Shown in pieces: positions 1 through 6,257 of a stretch of DNA of 12,922 nt. The DNA is from an uncultured Selenomonadaceae bacterium (GTDB lineage Bacteria; Bacillota; Negativicutes; Selenomonadales; Selenomonadaceae). The stretch covers positions 1 through 12,922 of the forward strand of contig CAJOFG010000034.1 in assembly GCA_905233965.1 (NCBI GenBank), written 5' to 3'. Numbering within the stretch: position 1 is the stretch's first letter; each line of letters opens with the position of its first letter. The notes below the pieces were generated by a model. That model did not search any database. It saw only the letters and a list, made by a program, of their open reading frames with translations, and was not told the origin of the DNA. A program made the position numbers and the translations under genes.

Positions 1-334
1 TCCCGAAAATTTTTAATACGGCATTGCTCATGTGACTGAAATTTTGTTTGCGTTTCTCCGGCTCGTAAATCGTTGCGGTCAAAGAAATTTTTTCGACGTC
101 GCGCGGAATTTTTTGCAAGTCAATTTCAATCGAATCGCCTTCGAGGTAAACGACACTTCCGGATTTGTGGCGCGGATTTCCGTAGAAAATAAAATCGTCG
201 TCGCCGGAAACTTTCCCTCCGGCTTGCAACAAAAAAGCCGACGTGTCAATTTCCAACGCTCCGGATTTTCTCTCAAACTTTACCGACAAAAAATCTTCGT
301 CGAGAGAAATTTTTTGTCCCTTCCGAAGTTCCAT
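1..334 (-). CDS. TerD-family stress/tellurite-resistance protein (3' part off the left edge)
   Basis: The frame opens with ATG at 334-332 after a purine-rich GGGGTGAG and stays open to base 1, giving the first 111 residues; TerD proteins are usually about 190 residues, so roughly 80 are missing. The visible translation starts MELRKGQKISL and carries family hallmarks: EIDTSAFLLQAGGKV (family form DLDASAFLL), SGDDDFIFYGN (family DEDFVFYNN), IEIDLQKIPRDVEKIS and NFSHMSNAVLKIF. TerD domains are Ca2+-binding cytoplasmic modules of ter-type stress operons; the acidic DDD next to FIFYGN is the usual metal-ligand region. The first Asp of the DLDAS motif is Glu here, and the segment between FIFYGN and DLQKIP is short. 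It is transcribed away from metA. Whether ter neighbours follow lies outside the window. The family call is firm; the paralogue (TerD, TerE or TerZ-like) cannot be decided. Confidence 0.88.
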   Translation of the reverse strand, partial: MELRKGQKISLDEDFLSVKFERKSGALEIDTSAFLLQAGGKVSGDDDFIFYGNPRHKSGSVVYLEGDSIEIDLQKIPRDVEKISLTATIYEPEKRKQNFSHMSNAVLKIFG

Positions 335-372
335 AATCTCACCCCTGCCGCAAAAAATTTTTTTCAACCGGA

Positions 373-401
373 ATTATATAAAAATTTTTTGCAAAGTTAA
401 A
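373..401 (-). promoter_or_regulatory. Candidate sigma-70-type promoter for the TerD-family gene
   Basis: On the minus strand a perfect TATAAT (378-373) sits about 40 bases upstream of the ATG. A weak TTTAAC (401-396) lies 17 bases before it as the possible -35. The -10 is convincing, the -35 is not, and the surroundings are A/T-rich, so chance is possible. Confidence 0.4.
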
Positions 402-502
402 GGTAAAAGTTTCCGGATTTTGTCGGGCAATTTTTGCAGGAAAAATTTTGTCGCCTGACGAATAGTCAAGAGTATTTTACGGTTATTCGGAGATGATGAC
501 TT

Positions 503-1420
503 TTGCCGATAAAGATACCCGACAATTTACCGGCGGCAAACGTTTTGGAAAACGAAAATATTTTTTTCATGCGCGCCGGCAGAGCATACGCTCAGGATAT
601 TCGTCCGCTGAAAATTTTGATTTTAAATCTCATGCCGGTAAAGCCGGTGACGGAAACGCAACTTCTCAGACTTTTGGGAAATACTCCGTTGCAAGTCGAA
701 GTGGAATTTATTTATACGCGAACTTACACGCCGACGCACACGCCGCAAGATTATCTTACGGAATTTTACGGCACGTTCAAAGACGTTCGCAAAAAAAAAT
801 ACGACGGTCTTATAATCACCGGAGCACCCGTCGAATTTTTGGATTTTGAAGAGGTCGCCTATTGGGACGAGTTGTCCGAGATAATGGAGTGGAGCAAGTC
901 GCACGTCTGGTCAACTTTCCACATTTGTTGGGGAGCGCAAGCCGGATTGTATTATCATTACGGCGTGCAAAAAAATATTTTGGATGAAAAAATTTCCGGC
1001 GTTTACCTTCACAAACTTTGCGTCCGGCACGAAAAACTTTTTCGCGGGTTCGACGACGAATTTTTTGTTCCTCATTCCCGGCAGTCGAACAATCGCCGGG
1101 AGGACATCGAAAAAATTCCGGAGCTTACGATTTTGTCGGAGTCTGATGAATCCGGAATTTACGTTACGGCGAATTTGGAAAAGCGACAATTTTTTATCAC
1201 CGGTCACGCGGAATATGATCCGTACACTTTGCGGAATGAATACGAGCGCGATTTGAAAGCCGGCTTGAATCCGATTGTCCCGAAAAATTATTTTCCCGGC
1301 GACGACCCGACGAAGGAGCCGGTTGTAAAATGGCGGTCGGTTGCTCATTTGCTTTTTGCCAACTGGTTGAATTACTATGTTTATCAGGAAACGCCTTACG
1401 AAATAGATACGATAGGTTGA
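503..1420 (+). CDS. metA: MetA-type homoserine O-acyltransferase, probably acetyl-CoA-specific
   Basis: Full-length 305-residue MetA-family enzyme (class I glutamine amidotransferase fold), which activates homoserine as an O-acyl ester, the first committed step of methionine synthesis. The catalytic residues align without gaps to family numbering: Cys142 in HICWGAQAG, His235 and Glu237 in [10 protein letters not shown]. The N-terminus [11 protein letters not shown] and the block [12 protein letters not shown] are typical. Residue 111 is Glu ([16 protein letters not shown]). In this family Glu111 has been linked to acetyl-CoA use and Gly111 to succinyl-CoA use, so homoserine O-acetyltransferase is the likely activity despite the usual 'succinyltransferase' annotation. 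The start is TTG at 503, chosen because the conserved N-terminus begins there and CGGAG lies at 488-492. It is followed after 25 bases by a secreted-protein gene in the same direction. I see no SAM riboswitch or T-box in the 168-base upstream spacer, and no convincing promoter there. Confidence 0.95.
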   Translation: MPIKIPDNLPAANVLENENIFFMRAGRAYAQDIRPLKILILNLMPVKPVTETQLLRLLGNTPLQVEVEFIYTRTYTPTHTPQDYLTEFYGTFKDVRKKKYDGLIITGAPVEFLDFEEVAYWDELSEIMEWSKSHVWSTFHICWGAQAGLYYHYGVQKNILDEKISGVYLHKLCVRHEKLFRGFDDEFFVPHSRQSNNRREDIEKIPELTILSESDESGIYVTANLEKRQFFITGHAEYDPYTLRNEYERDLKAGLNPIVPKNYFPGDDPTKEPVVKWRSVAHLLFANWLNYYVYQETPYEIDTIG

Positions 1421-1445
1421 GAAAGTTTTTTTGACGGAGGCTGAC

Positions 1446-2057
1446 ATGAAAAAATTTTTAATCGCAATGACGGCGGCGGCAATTTTGTTCGCGCCGTCCG
1501 AAAAAGTTTTTGCAGATGTCTCGGTTCCCGAAAATATTTTCAAATGGGTTCTTTCGACGGCACGCGGAAATTATTTTTTCAATCAACAACAGGCGGGATA
1601 TTACGTTCGCCCGGACAATACGATTGATTTGAATATTTTAATCGTGCCGACGATTTGCACTTACGACGAAGTTCAAATTGAGGACGTTGTGCAAAAAAGA
1701 AGATGGAATATGCTTTCGACGGACGGCTACGGAGATTTGGTCGGGCGAGCGGATTATTTGAAATTTAATTTGGAAGCCGGGACTGTTCAAGTTATCGAGC
1801 GCGTGGATTTGGATCACACTTTCAGCCCGCTTGACAACGACAAGAGCGGTTCGCCGGTTGCGCTGTCCTCATTCGCGGAGAACGATATAAACTGCAGATT
1901 TTATCGTGCGATTCTCTCTTGGGCGAAAGAACATCACGATACGCTTGTCGCACGTTCACGAGGAAAATTGAGAGAGGCGGACAAAAAAATTAAATCGGAA
2001 CACTTGCCGATTGCTCAAATACCTTTGCCGGGAGTGAAAAAAGCGGTTAAGGAATAA
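1446..2057 (+). CDS. Small secreted protein of unknown function
   Basis: A 203-residue protein that I do not recognise. The start is ATG at 1446, placed 5 bases after GGAGG at 1436-1440; an upstream TTG at 1431 would precede the ribosome binding site and is rejected. Residues 1-23 form a classic Sec signal peptide: MKKF, a hydrophobic core LIAMTAAAILFA, and a probable signal peptidase I site after VFA. No lipobox, so it is likely periplasmic or secreted. The mature part is mixed alpha/beta in appearance, with two Cys (in PTICTYDE and DINCRFYR) that could form a disulphide, and a basic Lys-rich C-terminal stretch (LREADKKIKSE then GVKKAVKE). It lies 25 bases after metA and before a terminator, so probably cotranscribed, but nothing ties it to methionine synthesis. 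The coding call is strong; the function is unknown. Confidence 0.8.
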   Translation: MKKFLIAMTAAAILFAPSEKVFADVSVPENIFKWVLSTARGNYFFNQQQAGYYVRPDNTIDLNILIVPTICTYDEVQIEDVVQKRRWNMLSTDGYGDLVGRADYLKFNLEAGTVQVIERVDLDHTFSPLDNDKSGSPVALSSFAENDINCRFYRAILSWAKEHHDTLVARSRGKLREADKKIKSEHLPIAQIPLPGVKKAVKE

Positions 2058-2088
2058 AAAATTTTTTTTGGCGACTCGAAAAAAATAT

Positions 2089-2121
2089 ACCGGTCGGAAA
2101 TTTTTTTCCGGTTTGTTTTTT
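2089..2121 (+). terminator. Rho-independent-like terminator after the metA operon
   Basis: ACCGG (2089-2093) pairs with CCGGT (2108-2112); alternatively CGGAAA pairs with TTTCCG around a TTTT loop inside it. The hairpin is followed by TTTGTTTTTT. It lies 31 bases past the stop of the secreted-protein gene and before the sepF promoter. Confidence 0.6.
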
Positions 2122-2144
2122 GATAAATCGTTGCAACTTCGCCG

Positions 2145-2158
2145 AAAAACCGGTTTTT
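2145..2158. repeat. Perfect 14-bp palindrome in the sepF upstream region
   Basis: AAAAACCGGTTTTT is its own reverse complement, about 23 bases upstream of the sepF -35. With no loop it is a poor terminator. It could be a protein-binding dyad or a by-product of the A/T-tract-rich spacer composition. Confidence 0.4.
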
Positions 2159-2180
2159 TGAAAATAATATGAAAAGCACC

Positions 2181-2210
2181 TTTACAAGTTGATTTTAATT
2201 GTGCTATAAT
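2181..2210 (+). promoter_or_regulatory. Promoter of sepF
   Basis: TTTACA (2181-2186), an 18-base spacer, and a perfect TATAAT (2205-2210) preceded by TGC, i.e. an extended -10. It ends 49 bases before the sepF start codon. GTGC at 2201 and GCAC at 2215 form a short inverted repeat around the -10. This is one of the two clearest promoters in the window. Confidence 0.75.
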
Positions 2211-2259
2211 GACGGCACTTTAAGATGAAAAAAATTTTTTGTTTGAAGGGACGATTCGT

Positions 2260-2850
2260 ATGGTAATGGATTGGATAAAGAAAGTGACGGATGTGATCAT
2301 GCCTCTTGAGCCGCTCCCCGAAGATGATGACACGGAGGAAACTCAAGAAAAGGAAGAACCCAAAACAACGGAACATACGACGGATCGAAATGCAAGCGGA
2401 ATGTCGGCAAATCGTCCCGGCGAAAGTGCGGGAGATTTTATGTCCTCTCCGGTCATGAATGTGTCGGACAACGGAACGATGACTACCGGCGGTATGCGTT
2501 ACACCGCATATGCCGACAGAGATTCGATGAGTGAACAACGTCCGAATCTTACGGTTGTTAAAACTCCGGAACTTTCCGTGAGAATTTATAAGCCGGTAAA
2601 TTTTGATGACGCGAGAGAAATTGCCGACGGACTTTTGGGGCAACGGGCGGCTGTCGTAAATTACGAACACGTCAGCTCCGAAGAACAACGCAGAATCAGC
2701 GATTTTGTAAACGGAGTTTGTTATGCCTCCGACGGTGTTCCGGAAGTTGTTTCGGAAAAAATTTTGCTTTATGTCCCCGCAGGCGTTGAAGCAAAAGATA
2801 TTGCTGCGGCAGCAACCGTAACGGCGCGTTCAATGCGCGGAAGATTTTAA
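2260..2850 (+). CDS. sepF: SepF, cell-division protein
   Basis: A 196-residue SepF: an FtsZ-interacting protein that binds the membrane and helps assemble or anchor the Z-ring in organisms lacking FtsA, or working in parallel with it. The order is typical. Residues 1-15 (MVMDWIKKVTDVIMP) form a short membrane-targeting amphipathic helix. An acidic, low-complexity linker follows to about residue 97 (PEDDDTEETQEKEE, then Met/Gly/Ser-rich). The SepF/DUF552 core is C-terminal, with VRIYKPVNFDDAREIADGLL, AVVNYEHVSSEEQRRISDFV and SEKILLYVPAGVE. The start is ATG 2260, 8 bases after AAGGGA at 2246-2251; the TTG at 2239 would precede this site, and ATG 2266 is a close alternative. SepF is often encoded near the ylm/ftsZ cluster; here it stands alone between its own promoter and a strong terminator. 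SepF supports a Firmicute-type division apparatus. Confidence 0.93.
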   Translation: MVMDWIKKVTDVIMPLEPLPEDDDTEETQEKEEPKTTEHTTDRNASGMSANRPGESAGDFMSSPVMNVSDNGTMTTGGMRYTAYADRDSMSEQRPNLTVVKTPELSVRIYKPVNFDDAREIADGLLGQRAAVVNYEHVSSEEQRRISDFVNGVCYASDGVPEVVSEKILLYVPAGVEAKDIAAAATVTARSMRGRF

Positions 2851-2892
2851 GCGAACGTCACGAATTTATAAAAATTTATCTCCAATCAAAAG

Positions 2893-2926
2893 AACGGGTT
2901 ACTCGGAAACGAGCAACCCGTTTTTT
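2893..2926 (+). terminator. Strong intrinsic terminator after sepF, possibly bidirectional
   Basis: AACGGGTT-A-CTCG, loop GAAA, CGAG-C-AACCCGTT, then TTTT: a 12-bp stem with one A/C mismatch and a GNRA-type tetraloop, followed by a U run. Read on the minus strand the hairpin is followed by CTTTT, so it could also stop transcripts leaving the NUDIX gene from the other side. Confidence 0.85.
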
Positions 2927-2944
2927 ACAAAGCCCAAGCGACCG

Positions 2945-2996
2945 GTCACGTCGTACATTTTACCGACACGCCCTAATTTTTTTTGTGAAAGATTTG
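2945..2996. repeat. Direct repeat, copy 1 (intergenic)
   Basis: The 38 bases 2959-2996 are identical to 3075-3112, including an AA plus T8 run. The preceding 14 bases (2945-2958) match 3055-3068 with one substitution (T against C); copy 2 then has a few extra bases. On the minus strand this copy encodes KQIFHKKN and TAG, the same last eight residues and stop as the neighbouring NUDIX gene. Confidence 0.85.
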
Positions 2997-3068
2997 CTTG
3001 AAATATGTACGATATTCCTGCGAAATTTTTCCTCGTCGGACGAAAAAATTCCACGTCACGTCGCACAT
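2973..3068 (-). other. 31-codon open frame inside the repeat region, doubtful as a gene
   Basis: An ATG (3068-3066) starts a 31-residue frame beginning MCDVTWNFF and ending in KQIFHKKN with TAG at 2975-2973. Its C-terminus duplicates that of the NUDIX protein because it lies in the repeated DNA. No clear ribosome binding site precedes it. I read it as a remnant or by-product of the repeat rather than a gene. Confidence 0.2.
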
Positions 3069-3112
3069 TCTTACTTTACCGACACGCCCTAATTTTTTTT
3101 GTGAAAGATTTG
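3055..3112. repeat. Direct repeat, copy 2 (covers the NUDIX stop codon)
   Basis: Second copy of the repeat at 2945-2996, with a short insertion around 3069-3074. It includes the NUDIX stop codon at 3091-3089 and the last seven complete codons upstream of it (plus part of an eighth). The 58 bases between the copies (2997-3054) are not repeated within the window. Confidence 0.85.
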
Positions 3113-3658
3113 TTTCGCTAAAAGCAAAATTGAAATTATTGACTTCGAGTCGATAATTTTTCCGGTTTCAACCAATTCTAACGCGGCAGTCAACGGCATT
3201 TTCACCGTGTTTATAAATTCGTCATCGTCGGTGTGTTGTTTCCCGGATTTTAAATCCGTCGCGGCGTAAAGGTGAATAAATTCGTCGGTAAAGCCGACGG
3301 TCGTCGCAATCGTCGTGAGTTTCCAAATTTTTCCGGCGGTGTAACCGGTTTCCTCCGAAAGTTCACGTTTCGCACATTCGATCGGATCTTCGCCGGGTGC
3401 GTCCAACTTTCCGGCCGGCACTTCCAAAGTCACTTGATTTACCGGGTAACGGAATTGTCGAACCAAAATTATTTGATTGTCCGGCAGGAGCGGAATGACC
3501 GACGACGCACCCGGATGTTTAATCCATTCGCGCACGGATTTATGTCCGTTCGGCAATTCGACTTCGTCTTTCCAAACGTGGAGAAGTACGCCGTCGAAAA
3601 TTTTTTCGCTCGAGATTTTTTTCTCGATTAAATTTTTGTCGTTCTCTTCGTTAAACAT
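3089..3658 (-). CDS. nudF: NUDIX hydrolase, ADP-ribose pyrophosphatase type
   Basis: A 189-residue protein of the ADP-ribose pyrophosphatase (NudF) group, which hydrolyses ADP-ribose to AMP and ribose 5-phosphate in the cytoplasm. Diagnostic parts: VLLHVWKDEVELPNG, SSVIPLLPDNQIILVRQFRYPV and LEVPAGK, then the NUDIX box with its core RELSEETGY. The box reads G-KLDAPG-E-DPIECAK-RELSEETG, i.e. six residues rather than the canonical five between the first Gly and Glu. The start is ATG 3658, six bases after GGAGG (3669-3665); the TTG at 3664 would touch the ribosome binding site. It lies 21 bases downstream of the oxidoreductase gene, as the last gene of the operon. The final residues KQIFHKKN are encoded by a duplicated sequence (see repeats), so the native C-terminus may have been replaced. 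ADP-ribose specificity is inferred from the family. Confidence 0.9.
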   Translation of the reverse strand: MFNEENDKNLIEKKISSEKIFDGVLLHVWKDEVELPNGHKSVREWIKHPGASSVIPLLPDNQIILVRQFRYPVNQVTLEVPAGKLDAPGEDPIECAKRELSEETGYTAGKIWKLTTIATTVGFTDEFIHLYAATDLKSGKQHTDDDEFINTVKMPLTAALELVETGKIIDSKSIISILLLAKQIFHKKN

Positions 3659-3679
3659 TTTCAACCTCCGAAATTTTTT

Positions 3680-4306
3680 TTACCGGATAAAATGAGTCGG
3701 CGTAAATTCTTCGTATTCCGGGAATTTCACGCCGGCATTTTTTCCCGCCTCTTTATTTTGAATGAGCCACGCGATATTTTGCGCCAACGTCCTCATCGTC
3801 TGCAGACCTTCAATATCTTTCCGCACATCGTCCGGCGTGAACCCGTGAACCTGATTCCAATATTGAGAGCCGGGAACAATCATGTTCGTCATCTGAAAAA
3901 ATTTATTTATGCGTTCAAAAGCGGCGGTCGCTCCTCCGCGCCGGCATGAAACGACTGCGGCACCGATTTTTCCGGCAACTTTACTTTTTGGGGTCGAAAA
4001 GAAAAATCTGTCAAGAAAACTTTGCACGCGACTGGTCGGACCTCCGTAATAAACCGGAGAGCCGACAACCATTCCGTCGAATTCGTCGAAACGTGCGGCG
4101 GTTTCATTCACGACATCGTTAAAGGCGCATTTGCCTGTTTTCATGCATTGCCAACAGGCGATACAATCTTGCATGGGCTTTTTGCCGAGTTGCAAAATTT
4201 CCGTTTCGACATTCAATTCGTTCAATTTTTTTGCAACCTCTTCCAACGCGGTGAAGGTGCAGCCGTTTTGATTCGGACTTCCGTTTATCAAAAGAATTTT
4301 CGCCAT
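3680..4306 (-). CDS. Flavodoxin-fold NAD(P)H/FMN oxidoreductase, iron-sulfur-flavoprotein-like
   Basis: A 208-residue NADPH-dependent FMN reductase-family protein. The phosphate-binding loop for FMN is INGSPNQNGCTFTAL (residues 8-21) and the second flavin loop is GSPVYYGGPTSRVQSFLDR (82-100). Between them, residues 48-60 read CIACWQCMKTGKC, i.e. C-x2-C-x2-C-x5-C. This matches the compact cysteine motif of archaeal and clostridial iron-sulfur flavoproteins (Isf), which hold a 4Fe-4S cluster beside FMN. Electron transfer between reduced pyridine nucleotide or ferredoxin and an unknown acceptor is the likely role. The start ATG at 4306 begins MAKILLINGSP; only a weak purine stretch (CAGGTAA) precedes it. 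It lies 18 bases after the broken DUF362 gene and 21 before the NUDIX gene, an evident operon. The family call is firm; the Fe-S cluster is inference, since related FMN reductases can carry these cysteines without a proven cluster. Confidence 0.88.
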   Translation of the reverse strand: MAKILLINGSPNQNGCTFTALEEVAKKLNELNVETEILQLGKKPMQDCIACWQCMKTGKCAFNDVVNETAARFDEFDGMVVGSPVYYGGPTSRVQSFLDRFFFSTPKSKVAGKIGAAVVSCRRGGATAAFERINKFFQMTNMIVPGSQYWNQVHGFTPDDVRKDIEGLQTMRTLAQNIAWLIQNKEAGKNAGVKFPEYEEFTPTHFIR

Positions 4307-4324
4307 GAGTCGGTTACCTGCCTT

Positions 4325-5351
4325 TCAATCAATCGAAATCAATTCGTATTTTTTGTTTCCCATTTTAAGCTCGTCCATTGCGGAAAGTTGACGGAGACCT
4401 TCGCGACTTTCAATCCGTTCGATTAAATCTTTTTTGCGTTCGTCGTCAAGGTTGTAAACCAAATCTATCGACGCTTGGTCTATTGCAAGAATGTCGGTTG
4501 AGGCAAGCATACCGATATCCGGAATTACCGGCGGAGCAGCCGAAGTCCCGGAGCAGTCGCAATCGACACTCATTTTGCGAAGAACATTCAGGAAAGTAAT
4601 TTTCTTGCCGAAGTGATCGCAAATCGCCTTACCGCTGTCCGCCATCAACTCCATGAACAAGCCGCCGGTAACCCACCTGCCGTAATCCTGCAGACCGTGT
4701 ACCTGACGCTTGCCGACTTTCCCGGACGCGCAACCTATCGCAATATTTTTCAGCGAGCCGCGCGTGACCTTTGAAGTGGGTGAGGACAACAAGCGAATCG
4801 TAATTCGTGAGGTGCGAACCGTAAGCAATTTCTTGAAGATGAAAGCCGCCGTTCACCGGAAAATTAACGTCGCCTTCCTCGTCGATGATGTCAACCGGGC
4901 AAAAAGTCCAGCCGTTTATCTCCAAAGTTTTTTTATGTTCGTCGGTCGATGCACGTGCCGAGCCGTAAGCGGTATTCGCTTCGATAATCGTTGAGTTAGG
5001 AATTTGCGCTTGAAAAGGTTTGACCATATCCGGCGGAATTATATTCGGTCCGTGAGGTTCTCCGCTGTGAAGTTTGACGGCGACCTTGCCGGAAATTTCG
5101 CCGTTCACTTTTTGGTAAAGCTTAATCAAATTTTCCGAATCAATTTTTTTCGTGAAGTAAACTTTTGAAACTTCTTGAGTGTCCGGCAATTTTTCTGCGG
5201 CGGCAACATTTTTTTCGACGGATGCCTTTTCACTTCCGCAACCGGCAGAAATTCCGGACACGCCCAAAAGTCCGGCACCGGCAACCATAATTCCGGCAGT
5301 CTTTACAAATTTTCTTCGCGTCATGCCGGACGAAAAATTTTTTCTCTGCAT
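4325..5351 (-). pseudogene. DUF362-family Tat-exported lipoprotein, frameshifted
   Basis: Two overlapping frames together make one DUF362 protein. The 5' frame starts at ATG 5351 and has a twin-arginine signal (TRRKFVKTAG, hydrophobic core GIMVAGAGLLGVSG) and a lipobox-like ISAGC. It continues through AVKLHSGEPHGPN to VVLTHFKGH, then goes out of frame at about 4765. The correct continuation, GSLKNIAIGCASGKVGKRQ, is in another frame and runs through ICDHFGKKITFLNV, SVDCDC and LASTDILAIDQAS to the stop at 4325. Relatives as I recall them have about six residues (GFG-type) between FKGH and GSLKN; here only four bases separate the two, so about 14 bases are missing. No slippery heptamer is visible, so programmed shifting is unlikely. 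DUF362 proteins are thought to bind Fe-S clusters. GGAG lies 12 bases before ATG 5351; ATG 5324 is an alternative start. It is the first gene of the operon with the Isf-like oxidoreductase. Sequencing error is the alternative to a true mutation. Confidence 0.85.
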
Positions 5352-5395
5352 TTTCGTTTCGCTCTCCTTTAGACAATATGTCAGTTTTTGAAAAT

Positions 5396-5424
5396 ATTAT
5401 AACTTTACTTTTTGCGATTATCAA
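5396..5424 (-). promoter_or_regulatory. Promoter of the DUF362-oxidoreductase-NUDIX operon
   Basis: On the minus strand TTGATA (5424-5419), an exact 17-base spacer and TATAAT (5401-5396), about 45 bases upstream of ATG 5351. It is close to the sigma-70/sigma-A consensus. The promoter is intact even though the first gene is broken, so the two downstream genes can still be transcribed. Confidence 0.75.
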
Positions 5425-5482
5425 CTTTGAGATTGTGCCGGCGCGAAAAAAATTTTTTTTACCGGATTCATGACGAGTTTGG

Positions 5483-5503
5483 CAAATAAAAATTTTTTAT
5501 TTG
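5483..5503. repeat. A/T-only inverted repeat across the end of the nuclease-like gene
   Basis: CAAATAAAAA and TTTTTATTTG form a perfect 10-bp inverted repeat with a one-base centre, containing the stop codon at 5499-5497. No GC pairs in the core and no T run afterwards on the minus strand, so it is not a standard terminator. I see no better terminator in 5425-5496. Confidence 0.45.
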
Positions 5504-6243
5504 TCGTTATTCTCTGTAAAAGTTTTTGTCTCGATAAATTTCGTCTTGCCGCCCTCGAATTTGAATGTTGCCTCCAAAACTGCGTTCAAAATTTCGTTCA
5601 GTTTATTCCAAGTCGCCATTTTCCCTCTCGTTTCCAAATTGGAAATAAATTTATCGTCGGTCTGCAAATTTTCCAAGTAAAAATGTTTTCGTCCGTTTCG
5701 GAAAAATTTGATGCTTTGCGGCGTTTCATGCAGACAGATGTACAAAATATCAAGCTCGGCTTTCCGCAACGATTCGGGAATAAATCCGTCTTTGCTCCGG
5801 GAAAGTTTTTCCCTTAAACGCGTCAACGTCCGGGCATACTTACGACCGGCGACACCGGTCCGGCTTTTACTCTTGACGACTTGCCGGAAAAAATCCCAAA
5901 GGTCGCCGGCTTTTTTGTTTACGGCATTTTGCATATTTTTTTCTTGCTTGTCTTTCAGGCTGTCGTTGGAAGATTTCAACTCCGTCAAATATATTTTGTT
6001 CCCAACTTGAACCAGGTAGTCAACTTTTGCGTTGCGAAGGTTTTTGTCTGTGGTACGAACGGGAAATTCTTTTGCAAGCAGTTTCACTTCATCAATATCT
6101 TCATCAAGTTCAGCCGCAACCATTTCCTCGATAAATTCGGAAAGCAACATATCAAGAATGACTTCCGCCTTGAGTCCTTGAGTCAGATAATCGTTGACCG
6201 TCCACTTTTTCACCATGTCAAAAAAAGATTTGTACTCGTTCAA
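5497..6243 (-). CDS. Uncharacterised protein with a PD-(D/E)XK-like nuclease signature
   Basis: A 248-residue protein that I cannot assign to a named family. Residues 74-90 read VDYLV...KIYLTELKSS: an Asp (75), two beta-strand-like stretches, then E-L-K (88-90), followed by a Lys/Gln-rich helix (DKQEKNMQNA). This is the D-x(n)-ExK layout of PD-(D/E)XK nucleases, with an acidic helix (EFIEEMVAAELDED) before it. The C-terminal half is basic (KSKSRTGVAGRKYARTLTRL), which would suit nucleic-acid binding. The start is TTG 6243, eight bases after GGAGG (6256-6252); a GTG at 6261 overlaps the ribosome binding site and is rejected. The gene starts 14 bases after the stop of the MBL-fold gene, so the two are translationally linked. 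Nuclease activity is inference from the motif only. No transmembrane segment or signal peptide is apparent. Confidence 0.75.
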   Translation of the reverse strand: MNEYKSFFDMVKKWTVNDYLTQGLKAEVILDMLLSEFIEEMVAAELDEDIDEVKLLAKEFPVRTTDKNLRNAKVDYLVQVGNKIYLTELKSSNDSLKDKQEKNMQNAVNKKAGDLWDFFRQVVKSKSRTGVAGRKYARTLTRLREKLSRSKDGFIPESLRKAELDILYICLHETPQSIKFFRNGRKHFYLENLQTDDKFISNLETRGKMATWNKLNEILNAVLEATFKFEGGKTKFIETKTFTENNDK

Positions 6244-6257
6244 TTTAAATTCCTCCT

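Noticed and set aside
335..502. SAM riboswitch or T-box leader before metA
   Set aside because: The 168-base spacer lacks the stems and conserved boxes of either, and also has to hold the divergent TerD-gene promoter.
911..1543. 210-codon minus-strand frame across metA and the secreted-protein gene start
   Set aside because: Covers metA, whose catalytic residues are all in place on the plus strand, and crosses a gene boundary; no family signal.
2945..3112. Possible CRISPR array
   Set aside because: Only two copies of the repeat, of unequal length, with one copy overlapping a coding end and no cas genes nearby.
4755..4775. Programmed ribosomal frameshift in the DUF362 gene
   Set aside because: No slippery heptamer or nearby structured stimulator, and residues of a conserved motif are missing, which fits a deletion better.
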